A DNA stretch of 22,057 nucleotides from an uncultured Clostridia bacterium (GCA_934631985.1 CAKTYE010000039.1:1-22057), one strand, 5' to 3'; shown: positions 14,128-21,110, counted from the stretch's first letter. Notes: generated by a model from the sequence alone, not told the origin. Numbers and translations are program-made.

Positions 14128-15075
14128 TTACTCCTCGATCGCCACATAATCATCGGGGATGGTCAGGCCCAGCTCCGCAACATTGGCGGCGTTGTACTTC
14201 TTGGTGAACTGGGGCGCGTACTGGATCGGCATGGCGCTGACATCCGCACCGTTGACCAGAATCTCATAGGCCATTTCGCCGGTAGCGTAACCGATGTCAT
14301 AGTAGCTGATGGTCAGGGTCGCCACGCCGCAGCCCTTGCAGATGCCTTCCTCGCCAACCACAACGGGAACCTTGGCGGGCAGCACCACGTTCGCAATAGT
14401 CTCGGTGTAGGAGGCGGCAGTGTTATCGGTGGGGATGTACATCACATCGCACTCCGTCGCCAGCTGCGCCACGGACGCAATGTCGTTGGAGTCGGTGAAG
14501 GAATATTCCTTGCACTCATAGCCCATGTCGGTCAGGTAGCCCTTGATGACGTTGATCTGATACACGGAATTGGCTTCCGCAGAGCAGTAGAGCAGCGCCA
14601 CCGTCTTGGCCTCGGGGAACAGCTCCTGAATCATCGCCGCCTGACCATCCAGAGGAGCCAGGTCGCTGGTGCCGGAGACGTTGATGCCCGTGGTGCCGCT
14701 GAACTCACCCATGCCCAGAGCCGTGGCATAGTCCGTGATGGAGGTACCCAGCACGGGGATGGTGTCCGTGGCGGATATAGCCGCCTGCAGAGCCGCCGTG
14801 GCATTCGCCATGATCAGATCCACACCATTGGAAACAAAGGTATTGGTAATGGTCGCGCAGTTCACGGCCTCGCCGGAGGCGTTCTGCTCGTCAAACACAA
14901 CTTTATCGCCCAGTTTTTCGGTCAGGGCATCACGGAAGCCGCGGGTCGCTTCGTCCAGGGCGGGATGCTGCAACAGCTGGCAAATGCCAACCTGATACGT
15001 TTTCTCCTCCGCCAGCGCAAGCGCGGAACAAAGCACCATGCACACGGTCAACATCAAGGCGACGATCTTTTTCAT
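14128..15075 (-). CDS. ABC importer substrate-binding protein (TrpX-like, ABC_sub_bind)
   Basis: A 315-residue exported binding protein of the COG2984/ABC_sub_bind family. The N-terminus MKKIVALMLTVCMVLCSALALA is a signal peptide with an ALA cleavage site before EEKTY; a cysteine lies in the hydrophobic core but there is no proper lipobox, so how it is held at the Gram-positive membrane is unclear. The mature part shows the periplasmic-binding repeats with VGICQLLQHPALDEATRGF at the start and the conserved IPTDNTAAS and GEEGICKGCGVATLTISYYDIGYATGEMA in the second half. In streptococci a related protein binds tryptophan; other members have unknown ligands. ATG 15075 has GGAGGAG nearby. It is first in its operon behind a plain promoter, with no T-box leader. 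Confidence 0.92.
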   Translation of the reverse strand: MKKIVALMLTVCMVLCSALALAEEKTYQVGICQLLQHPALDEATRGFRDALTEKLGDKVVFDEQNASGEAVNCATITNTFVSNGVDLIMANATAALQAAISATDTIPVLGTSITDYATALGMGEFSGTTGINVSGTSDLAPLDGQAAMIQELFPEAKTVALLYCSAEANSVYQINVIKGYLTDMGYECKEYSFTDSNDIASVAQLATECDVMYIPTDNTAASYTETIANVVLPAKVPVVVGEEGICKGCGVATLTISYYDIGYATGEMAYEILVNGADVSAMPIQYAPQFTKKYNAANVAELGLTIPDDYVAIEE

Positions 15076-15132
15076 AAGGGGTCTCCTCCTTCAATACTAC
15101 TCGCGCAGCAGCGCCGCGCGTCTACGGATTTG

Positions 15133-15162
15133 AGTGTATCCTATTTTGCCAAGCCATGTCAA
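15133..15162 (-). promoter_or_regulatory. Promoter of the TrpXYZ-like ABC operon
   Basis: Minus strand: TTGACA (15162-15157), 18-base spacer, TACACT (15138-15133). The leader is only about 50 bases and carries a G+C-rich hairpin-forming tract near 15100-15118, too short for a T-box. Confidence 0.7.
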
Positions 15163-15298
15163 CCCTGGCGGAAATAAAGCACAGAAAGAATACAAAATGG
15201 GCGTGATTTTCCCAGAATGTGGAAATAGGGGATGGTTTTTTGGGGGAATAAAGATATTGCTTTGATGGGAGAGAATGAGAAGATGCGGTTTGTGAGCG

Positions 15299-15353
15299 TA
15301 TCCTCCTGCCGCCCTCGGGGCGGCTGTCCTCCCTCTGCGGAGGGAGGCTTTTG
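15299..15353. repeat. Double-hairpin intergenic repeat, copy A
   Basis: Starts TATCCTCCTGCCGCC. First hairpin GCCGCCC/GGGCGGC (15308-15324, 3-base loop), second CCTCCCTC/GAGGGAGG (15328-15347, TGCG loop), then CTTTTGG. Same architecture as the next copy and same first 15 bases as copy D. Confidence 0.7.
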
Positions 15354-15365
15354 GGGTGAGACGGA

Positions 15366-15412
15366 ACCTCTCCGGCCCTTCGGGCCACCTCCCCTTTCAG
15401 GGGAAGCTTTTG
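15366..15412. repeat. Double-hairpin intergenic repeat, copy B
   Basis: First hairpin GGCCC/GGGCC (15374-15386), second TCCCCT/AGGGGA (15390-15404), then GCTTTTGG. It lies directly behind copy A in the same direction, with a different sequence in the stems but the same layout and ending. Confidence 0.65.
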
Positions 15413-15477
15413 GTGCGGGTGCGGCTTTGACGTGTCCATGTGGCTTCATGGTATCTTCAGTGCGGGTAACTTTTTCT

Positions 15478-15726
15478 GCTTACGCTAGGTCTAAGCGACA
15501 AGGCGTTCCGGCGGCTGTATACGGTCAGCCGACGGAATGCCATGGAGCGGAACCGAAGGAGAACCCGGTTGTGTCCCCCCCGGGAAGGCTCCGATCCGAG
15601 CGATGGCTGGGGGCAATTATGGGGTCCGGGGGCCAGCCTTAGTTACATGGAAAATTTGGCTGGCCCCCGGGCGGCTTTGCCTACTTTGCCCGAGCGCAAA
15701 GTAGGTCGTCCGTCCGCAGACGGACG
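15478..15726. ncRNA. Densely structured block: candidate non-coding RNA or mobile repeat
   Basis: Successive stems cover most of this segment: a 5-bp GCTTA/TAAGC near the start; 15503-15510 with 15533-15540 extended by 15512-15517 with 15526-15531 (14 bp, one mismatch, one G-U); 15624-15638 with 15658-15672 (15 bp with one G-U, 19-base A+T-rich loop); 15680-15689 with 15696-15705 (10 bp perfect, six-base loop); and 15707-15714 with 15719-15726 (8 bp perfect, CGCA loop). No coding potential, clear promoter or T-run accompanies them. I do not recognise a known RNA family, and strand cannot be decided because perfect inverted repeats look the same on both. Confidence 0.4.
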
Positions 15727-15824
15727 CAACGCTCTCTAGCTGGAAGCCCCGCACGGTGGTGTGCCGCCAGAACTCCAAATGCGGCTGTGACTTTATAAGC
15801 TGTTCGATACCCCCAGCGGATGAG

Positions 15825-15885
15825 TATATCTTCCACCACCTGCCTGACGGCAGGCGGTCCCCCTCCTTCTGCGGAAGAAGGCAGG
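15825..15885. repeat. Double-hairpin intergenic repeat, copy C
   Basis: CCTGCC/GGCAGG (15839-15854, TGAC loop) then CCTTCT/AGAAGG (15865-15881). Same two-hairpin layout as copies A and B, about 430 bases further on. Confidence 0.5.
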
Positions 15886-15929
15886 ATATTTGCCTTGATG
15901 CAAGGATAGAAAGTTGCAGCTTGAGCGAA

Positions 15930-15985
15930 TATCCTCCTGCCGCCTCGGAGCAGCTATCCCCCTTCTACAGGAAAAGGCAAGATAA
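15930..15985. repeat. Double-hairpin intergenic repeat, copy D (decayed)
   Basis: Begins with the same 15 bases as copy A (TATCCTCCTGCCGCC) and aligns along its length, but substitutions have broken both stems. This shows common origin and that pairing is no longer kept in this copy. Confidence 0.5.
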
Positions 15986-16147
15986 ACAGTCTCACGCCGG
16001 CGCGGAGTGCAGCCGCATGTCCTCTCTGCTGCATGATGAGAACTTCAATGCAAGGAATCATTTCCCGCACATCCCCTCCCCCGCCGCATACTTTGCTTGT
16101 GAAGGCGAGGCAAACCGATTCCGCCTTGCCCGGGAAGGAAGTGTGAT

Positions 16148-16927
16148 ATGTCCGGCCTTGCAAAGGTAGAGGTGCGGGGCGTTTCGAAGTCCTTCGGTGA
16201 TGGGAAAGGCGTGGTGCCGGCACTGGCGCGCATTCACTTTCAGGTGAATGCGGGGAGCTTTACCTCCATTCTGGGGCCAAGCGGCTGCGGCAAGTCCACG
16301 CTGTTCAACATCATCGCGGGACTGCTGCGGCCCGATGCGGGCGACGTGCTGCTGGACGGACGCTCCGTCACGGAAAAGCCCGGTCAGGTGGGCTACATGC
16401 TGCAAAAGGACCTGCTGCTGCCCTGGCGCAGCATTCAGGATAACGTCATCCTCGGCGCTGTGCTGCGCGGTACGCCTGCAAAGGAAGCCCGCAAACGCGC
16501 CGCGCCGCTGCTGGGCCGCTTCGGACTGGCAGAGTTCGCCGCCCGCCGTCCCCATGAGCTGTCCGGCGGCATGCGGCAGCGCGCCGCCCTGCTGCGCACC
16601 CTGCTGACCGATCAGGACGTGCTGCTGCTGGACGAACCCTTCGGCGCACTGGACGCACTCACCCGGCTGCAACTGCAAATGGATCTGACGGACCTGTGGC
16701 AGGAATTTCATAAAACCATCCTGCTGGTTACCCACGATGTGGAGGAAGCCCTGCTGCTTTCTGATGAAATTCTGGTGCTGAGCCATCGCCCCGGGCAGGT
16801 CAAAAAGCATGTGTCCGTCCCCCTGCCGCGCCCCCGTACTCCTGACCTGCTTTCTCAGCCGCAGGCGATTGCATTGAAGCAGGAGCTGCTGCATCTGCTC
16901 CTGTATGAAAAGGAGGCGACGGCATGA
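16148..16927 (+). CDS. ABC importer ATP-binding protein (SsuB/TauB type)
   Basis: A 259-residue ATPase of the nitrate/sulfonate/thiamine-precursor importer family. Seen: Walker A GPSGCGKST (about residues 42-50), Q-loop region GYMLQKDLLLPWRSIQDNV typical of this family, signature ELSGGMRQRAALLRTLL, Walker B VLLLDEPFGALDALTR and the switch histidine in LLVTHDVEEALLLSDEI. The ATG has a GGAAGGAA site upstream. Its stop overlaps the permease start as ATGA, so the two are coupled. The family takes up many small anions or amine precursors; this subunit does not tell which. Confidence 0.93.
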   Translation: MSGLAKVEVRGVSKSFGDGKGVVPALARIHFQVNAGSFTSILGPSGCGKSTLFNIIAGLLRPDAGDVLLDGRSVTEKPGQVGYMLQKDLLLPWRSIQDNVILGAVLRGTPAKEARKRAAPLLGRFGLAEFAARRPHELSGGMRQRAALLRTLLTDQDVLLLDEPFGALDALTRLQLQMDLTDLWQEFHKTILLVTHDVEEALLLSDEILVLSHRPGQVKKHVSVPLPRPRTPDLLSQPQAIALKQELLHLLLYEKEATA

Positions 16928-17736
16928 AAACGGCAAAGGAAACACCCTCCGGGGTCAGAAGCCGCGACACCGGGCAGGCCGTGACGCTGCAAATTTGGCG
17001 CTGGGGGCTGCTGGCGGCGCTCATCGCCCTGTGGGAGCTGGGCGCGCGTCTGGGTTGGCTGGATCGCTTTTATTTTTCCAGCCCCTCGGAGATCGTCCGC
17101 ACAGCAGTGATCAAGTGGCAGCAGGGCGGTCTGGCGCGGGATATTGCCTATACCGGGCTTTCCACCTTGCTGGGCTTCCTGTTCGGCACGGTGATCGGCT
17201 CCCTGGTGGGGCTGCTGTTCTGGTTTTCCCGGCGTACAGCGCTGGTGGCAGAGCCATATCTCATTGTGCTGAACGCCCTGCCCAAGCTGGCGCTGGCCCC
17301 GGTGATGGTCATCCTGTTCGGCATTGGCTTTTCTTCCAAGGTGGTGCTTGCTTTTTTGATGACCGTGGTGACCGCCGCCATCTCCGCCTATGGCGGAGTG
17401 CAGAGCGTTGACCCGGCGCTGGAAACGCTGCTGTCCTCCCTGGGTGCTGGACGTGGACGGGTCTTTCTGCACGTTGTGGTGCCGTCCGCCATGCCTTGGA
17501 TCATCTCCGGCCTGCGGGTCAACATCGCCCTGAGCATGGCAGGCGCCATCGTCGGCGAATTTATCGCATCAGATCGCGGTCTTGGACGTATGATCGTCTA
17601 TGCCGGAACCACCTTTGACCTGAAGCTGGTCTGGGTGGGTGTGGTGGTGCTGTCGCTGCTGTCCATTGTGATGTACGGCGGCGTGGTACTGGTCGAGCGG
17701 CTGCTTCGCCACCGCTGGTCGGCACAGCAGTCCTGA
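16924..17736 (+). CDS. ABC importer permease (SsuC/TauC type)
   Basis: A 270-residue inner subunit with about six membrane segments after a hydrophilic first 20 residues. The family signatures NALPKLALAPVMVILFGIG and the EAA-like loop LETLLSSLGAGRGRVFLHVVVPSAMPWIISGLRVNIALSMAGAIVGEFI are present; the latter contacts the ATPase. A short space of 24 bases with AAGGAGG separates it from the binding-protein gene. Together the three genes form a complete importer. Confidence 0.93.
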   Translation: MKTAKETPSGVRSRDTGQAVTLQIWRWGLLAALIALWELGARLGWLDRFYFSSPSEIVRTAVIKWQQGGLARDIAYTGLSTLLGFLFGTVIGSLVGLLFWFSRRTALVAEPYLIVLNALPKLALAPVMVILFGIGFSSKVVLAFLMTVVTAAISAYGGVQSVDPALETLLSSLGAGRGRVFLHVVVPSAMPWIISGLRVNIALSMAGAIVGEFIASDRGLGRMIVYAGTTFDLKLVWVGVVVLSLLSIVMYGGVVLVERLLRHRWSAQQS

Positions 17737-17760
17737 ACGACTTTGAAGGAGGTTTTGCCC

Positions 17761-18750
17761 ATGAATCGGAAACGTATCCCTGCTCTGCTGCTTGCGCTGG
17801 TGCTGACACTGTGCTGCTGCACTGCTTCCGCTGAAGGTCTGAAGCAGCTCACCGTCACGGAGCCAGTCCACCTCATCGGCTATCTGCCCCTGTACACCGC
17901 CATCCATGAGGGCTACTTCGCCGACGAAGGACTGGAGGTCACCGTAGTGCAGGCCACGGGCGGCGCACACGTCACTGCCGTGGTCAGCGGCGACGCCTTT
18001 GCCGTCATCGGCGGGGTAGACTCCAACTGTCTGGCAAATCAGGGTAACAGCGACCCGGTAACCGCCATCGTCAACTGCGTCAACCGCGCCAATGTGTACC
18101 TTTTTGCCCGGAAGGGCCTTGTTCCCGCCTCGGACAGCAAGGAGGACATGGCAGCATTCCTGCGGGGCAAAACCATCATTGCGGGTCGCTACGGCGGCAG
18201 CCCCAACCTGCTGACCCGCTATCTGCTGGGACAGGTAGGCCTGAACCCGGACGCCGACGTAACGCTGATTGAAAACGCGGATGAATCCACCGTCACCGCC
18301 ATGCTTCAGCATGGACAGGGCGACATTGGCAACGGCGGCGAACCGCAGATCAGTGAGGGCATCACCGCGGACATTTGGGAGGAGCCATTCGTCAAGTTCC
18401 CCGACCTGGGCGACTATTCCTACTCAGTCATCGGTGTGCGGCGCTCCACCATCGAGAACGACCCGGAGACCTGCCGTGCCTTTGTCCGCGCCATGATCCG
18501 CGCACTGACCACCCTTCAGCAGGATCATGAGCTTGCCGCCCGCGTGCTGGCGCTGGAATTTCCGACCCTGACCGAGGAAGGCCGCGAAGCCGCGCTCAAA
18601 CGCGCCTGGGAGGATCACCTGTGGAGCGAGGATGGGCGCATCAGCCGCGAGGCCGTGGAAACCAACATGGCTGTGCTGGAAAACAGCGGCATCTTCCAGG
18701 GAACCTGGTCGTATGACGAGCTGGTCGATATGCAGTTCGTGGAAGAATAA
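17761..18750 (+). CDS. NMT1/THI5-type ABC substrate-binding protein
   Basis: An exported binding protein of 329 residues. The signal peptide is MNRKRIPALLLALVLTLCCCTASA, probably cut before EG; three cysteines lie in its end but no LxGC-type lipobox is formed. The mature part begins VTEPVHLIGYLPLYTAIHEGYFADEGLEVTVV, the usual start of SsuA/NMT1-like proteins, with ATGGAHVTAVVSGDAFAVIGGVDS forming the anion or amine pocket region and AGRYGGSPNLLTRYLL later. Members bind sulfonates, nitrate, bicarbonate, or thiamine precursors; no TPP riboswitch is seen upstream, which gives no support for a thiamine role. ATG 17761 follows AAGGAGG by eight bases; a TTG at 17743 precedes that site and is unlikely. 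Last gene of the operon. Confidence 0.9.
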   Translation: MNRKRIPALLLALVLTLCCCTASAEGLKQLTVTEPVHLIGYLPLYTAIHEGYFADEGLEVTVVQATGGAHVTAVVSGDAFAVIGGVDSNCLANQGNSDPVTAIVNCVNRANVYLFARKGLVPASDSKEDMAAFLRGKTIIAGRYGGSPNLLTRYLLGQVGLNPDADVTLIENADESTVTAMLQHGQGDIGNGGEPQISEGITADIWEEPFVKFPDLGDYSYSVIGVRRSTIENDPETCRAFVRAMIRALTTLQQDHELAARVLALEFPTLTEEGREAALKRAWEDHLWSEDGRISREAVETNMAVLENSGIFQGTWSYDELVDMQFVEE

Positions 18751-18764
18751 CACACTTGGACAGC

Positions 18765-18792
18765 AACTCGTGCGTCTGTGGACGCGCGAGTT
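18765..18792 (+). terminator. Hairpin terminator directly after the ABC operon
   Basis: A 12-bp stem (AACTCGTGCGTC with GACGCGCGAGTT, one G-U) and a TGTG loop, 14 bases past the binding-protein stop. The tail CTTGCATATCTTGCTTT is T-rich but broken, so some read-through is likely. Confidence 0.7.
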
Positions 18793-18904
18793 CTTGCATA
18801 TCTTGCTTTACTTTACAGCGGCCCGGAATGGCAGTATGACCGCTTTCTCGACAGGTATGTCCTTAACCCGTATGACACAGATTGAAGACGGATTTCTATA
18901 GCAC
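18793..18904. other. A+T-richer spacer between two terminators
   Basis: No gene can be supported. The frame of the binding protein stays open past its own stop for about 48 codons to TGA near 18886, crossing the terminator hairpin, and codes for a tyrosine- and aspartate-rich end. A 22-codon frame from an ATG near 18836 also exists with a weak site. Either could be chance or the remains of a lost gene. Confidence 0.3.
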
Positions 18905-18948
18905 AGCAGCCGAGGGCATATCCGCTGCCCCCGGCTGCTGCTTTTTTT
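18905..18948 (+). terminator. Strong terminator facing the mutS2-like gene
   Basis: AGCAGCCG/CGGCTGCT plus GGGCA/TGCCC with one mismatch (18905-18939), seven-base loop, followed by GC and seven T. It reads on the plus strand; its T-run overlaps the stop codon of the convergent MutS2-like gene. On the minus strand there is no T-run. Confidence 0.88.
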
Positions 18949-20848
18949 ATATACCTTCCCGGTGAACGATCACCGCATCCCGGTCAAACTTCCGCGCCAT
19001 GGTATGCGCGGCCTTGCGGTTCGCCACGGTATCGAACACAATGCTGAAATCGTAATCCGGCGGATACAGCTCCGATGCAGGCACCAGCAGCTTCACGCGC
19101 TTGGCGCTGACCTGCTGCTTCGCTCCCTGTACCTGTACGATGACGCGGCCCTGTTCATCCTCCGGCTGGTAGATCAGCCCCACCACCTTTTCCGGCAGCA
19201 CCAGCACACTGTCGCCCTGGGTAAAGACGGCCTGCTGCTTTGGGCTGCGAAGCTCCCGGCGCTTCAATCCGCTGCGCGGCACCGGGAGACGCGGCGGCTC
19301 CTCGCAGCATTGCCAGTCCCCGGCATAGGCCGCCTGACGCGCCGCCGTCAGCAGTGCCGCCGGGAAACCCAGCCGCTGGGCGATGTACAGGGCGCAGCTT
19401 TCCCCCGAGCGCCCCAGCTCCAGCCGATACAGCGGGCGCAGGCTCTCCCGGTCAAAGGCCATGCGGGCGCTGAGGATATGTGCCGCCGTTTCGGCATAGC
19501 GCTTCACCTGGGGATCGTGGGTCGTTGCCAGAAACAGGCAGCCCCGGCGGCGAAGCTCCTCCAGCACGGCAATGGCAACGCCCATGCCCTCCGCCGGGTC
19601 GGTGCCGCTGCCCAGCTCATCCAGCAGCACAAGGCTGTCCCGGCTGGCATGCTGCAAGGCCTCCATCACCCGCACCAGGTGTCCCGAAAAGTTGGAAAGG
19701 CTCTGGGAAAGGCTTTGGCTGTCCCCAATGTCGCAGAAAACCGCATCCCGCAGGGGCAGCACACTGTCCGGATCACAGGGAAGCTGCAAGCCGCTTTGCG
19801 CCATCAGGATCAGCAGGCCCACTGTTTTCAGCGTGACTGTTTTGCCGCCGGTGTTCGGACCCGTAATGATGACCCCGCTTGTGTCCTCCATCAGCGTCAG
19901 GTCCAGCGGAACGCAGGTCTCCCGGGGCAGCAGCGGATGTCTTGCGCCGCGCAGATCAAGCGCCCGTTCCGCACTGAGCCGAACGGTGCTGCCGTGCATC
20001 GCCGCGCCCAGCTTCGCCCGGGCAAAGAGCATATCCAGCTCCTCCATCATGCGGCGATTCCTGTCAAGGCTTTCCCCTTCCTCTGCCACCAGATCACTGA
20101 GGACATACAGCAGGCGGCGCACCTCCTCATCCTCCGCCAGCCGCAGTGCATCCAGCGCCTGCTGCATTGTTGCCGCAGCATGGGGTTCCATGAACACCGT
20201 CCCGCCCTTAGCGGAGGTCTCCACCACCGTGCCGGGAAATTGCTGCTGAAACCGTCGCTGCACGGGCAGCACCCATCGTCCCTGCCGACTGGTCAGGTAC
20301 CCATCCGCCAAATATTGCTTCTGGGTCTTCATCAGCCGATTCAGCTTTTCCTTCAGTTCACCTTCCTGCGCCGCGATACGCTGACGCAGGCTGCGCAGTG
20401 TTGGGCTGGCGTCGTCCCGCAGACGATCCTCCTGCACCACGGTCTCAATGCGTTCCTCCAAGGCCGACACATCCCGCAGCTCCCCAGCATAGGCGGCGAT
20501 CATCGGACTGATGCCTTCCGCGCGGCGCAGGTAGATCATCAGACGGCGGCAGGTCATGGCAAACCGCGCCACCGCCATCAGCTGCTCCGGGAGCAGCATG
20601 CCCCCGGCCTGTGCCAGCGCTACGTCCTGCGTCAGGCTGTCCATGGTGGACAGGGGCGGTGTTCCGTTGGCCTCCAGCACCTTGCGGGCCTCGCCCGTTT
20701 CCGCCATGCGGTGCAGGCATTTGCTTTCATCCGCCGCAGGCCCCCAGTGCAGCAGCGCTTCCCGCGCCCCCGCAGACACCGCCTGATCGGCAAGCGCCCG
20801 CTGTATTTTGTCAAATTCCAGAATTGCCCAATGTGCTGTATGTTCCAT
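18947..20848 (-). CDS. MutS2-like ATPase lacking the Smr domain
   Basis: A 633-residue protein. The first ~300 residues are the MutS core/clamp helices (start MEHTAHWAILEFDKI). The ATPase has Walker A GPNTGGKTVTLKT, the following DIGDSQSLSQSLSNFSGHL segment, Walker B LVLLDELGSGTDPAEG and the ATTHDPQVKRYAE helix. After a coiled region the protein ends with a KOW-like strand set and a short tail (DFSIVFDTVANRKAAHTMARKF). The C-terminal Smr endonuclease of classical MutS2 (about 780 residues) is missing. MutS2 proteins act on recombination intermediates or rescue collided ribosomes; without Smr this would be a DNA- or ribosome-binding ATPase only. ATG 20848 has GGAGGAG 10-13 bases upstream, inside a hairpin loop. 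A longer frame to 20980 has no family similarity and overlaps the upstream RNA. Confidence 0.88.
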   Translation of the reverse strand: MEHTAHWAILEFDKIQRALADQAVSAGAREALLHWGPAADESKCLHRMAETGEARKVLEANGTPPLSTMDSLTQDVALAQAGGMLLPEQLMAVARFAMTCRRLMIYLRRAEGISPMIAAYAGELRDVSALEERIETVVQEDRLRDDASPTLRSLRQRIAAQEGELKEKLNRLMKTQKQYLADGYLTSRQGRWVLPVQRRFQQQFPGTVVETSAKGGTVFMEPHAAATMQQALDALRLAEDEEVRRLLYVLSDLVAEEGESLDRNRRMMEELDMLFARAKLGAAMHGSTVRLSAERALDLRGARHPLLPRETCVPLDLTLMEDTSGVIITGPNTGGKTVTLKTVGLLILMAQSGLQLPCDPDSVLPLRDAVFCDIGDSQSLSQSLSNFSGHLVRVMEALQHASRDSLVLLDELGSGTDPAEGMGVAIAVLEELRRRGCLFLATTHDPQVKRYAETAAHILSARMAFDRESLRPLYRLELGRSGESCALYIAQRLGFPAALLTAARQAAYAGDWQCCEEPPRLPVPRSGLKRRELRSPKQQAVFTQGDSVLVLPEKVVGLIYQPEDEQGRVIVQVQGAKQQVSAKRVKLLVPASELYPPDYDFSIVFDTVANRKAAHTMARKFDRDAVIVHREGI

Positions 20849-20850
20849 AC

Positions 20851-20891
20851 AAAAATACGCTCCTCCGCTTGTTGGTTGACAGCGTATTTTT
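20851..20891 (-). promoter_or_regulatory. Hairpin holding the ribosome binding site of the MutS2-like gene
   Basis: A perfect 11-bp repeat, AAAAATACGCT (minus strand 20891-20881) with AGCGTATTTTT (20861-20851), loop of 19 bases containing GGAGG right beside the stem and ending three bases before the ATG. It could hinder ribosome binding, or act as a weak terminator because the 3' arm ends in five T. Confidence 0.55.
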
Positions 20892-20938
20892 CTGAAGCGT
20901 TGCCATCCTTCCAGCCGAGAAGCACAAAAAAGGGTACG

Positions 20939-21071
20939 AAAAAAGAGGTGTGCGCACGGCTCGAAGGATAGCCTGAACACAGCCCTCGCTGCTGTTTTGT
21001 CACACAGCCCCGAGGTCCGTATTCCGCTTCTTTAACGAACCGACCGCAAAACCACACCTCCCACTGTTGAT
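20939..21071 (-). ncRNA. ssrS: Candidate 6S-like RNA
   Basis: About 133 nt with its own promoter and a terminal run of six T (20944-20939). Predicted by hand: closing stem GAGGTGTG (21060-21053) with CACACCTC (20952-20945); a short asymmetric loop; stem CGGTTCG (21042-21036) with CGAGCCG (20963-20957); an 11 x 11 unpaired bubble (21035-21025 and 20974-20964); then an apical arm GAATACGG/CTGTGTTC, CCTCG/CGAGG and GCTGT/ACAGC with an eight-base end loop. A closing stem, a large symmetric central bubble and a long apical arm are the hallmarks of 6S RNA, which binds the housekeeping RNA polymerase. It is shorter than most 6S RNAs (about 160-200 nt). It could instead be a structured leader of the downstream gene. 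Confidence 0.5.
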
Positions 21072-21077
21072 GCTTGC

Positions 21078-21106
21078 AGTATAGCACAGCCGCCGCGCCT
21101 GTGCAA
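21078..21106 (-). promoter_or_regulatory. Promoter of the candidate 6S-like RNA
   Basis: Minus strand: TTGCAC (21106-21101), 17-base spacer, TATACT (21083-21078), predicted start near 21071. It lies directly behind the stop codon of the YdcF-like gene. The MutS2-like gene has no other obvious promoter and may depend on read-through from here. Confidence 0.75.
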
Positions 21107-21110
21107 GCCC

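Larger units (their letters stand above)
15163..16147. other. Divergent 1-kb gap without a credible gene
   Basis: Reading frames here have no ribosome binding sites and their predicted products are low-complexity. The gap holds, in order, an A+T-rich part (15163-15298), two double-hairpin repeats (15301-15412), a structured block (15478-15726), two further decayed double-hairpin repeats (15825-15985) and a leader for the next operon. I found no convincing promoter for the plus-strand ABC operon; GCATACTTT near 16086 is the best -10-like string but lacks a -35. No riboswitch consensus was recognised. Confidence 0.6.

Noticed and set aside
15076..15160. T-box leader before the TrpX-like binding-protein gene
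   Set aside because: The predicted leader is only about 50 bases and lacks the T-box sequence and antiterminator; too short for any T-box.
15232..15642. 136-codon plus-strand frame in the repeat region
   Set aside because: It runs through hairpin repeats, has no ribosome binding site and no domain.
15478..15726. Group II intron or transposon end
   Set aside because: No domain V-like hairpin, no reverse transcriptase or transposase, and no matching terminal repeats were found.
15299..15985. CRISPR array
   Set aside because: Copies are unequal in sequence and spacing, lie in pairs, and have no regular repeat-spacer pattern or cas genes nearby.
15985..16147. TPP riboswitch before the NMT1-type ABC operon
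   Set aside because: I looked for the CTGAGA and ACCTGA-type conserved strings and found none in the right arrangement.
18962..20971. 669-codon plus-strand open frame
   Set aside because: It mirrors the MutS2-like gene, whose motifs are unambiguous; long antisense frames are expected in G+C-rich DNA.
20939..21071. Signal recognition particle RNA
   Set aside because: The apical part lacks the GGAA-type tetraloop and the conserved symmetric loop of SRP RNA; the large central bubble fits 6S better.
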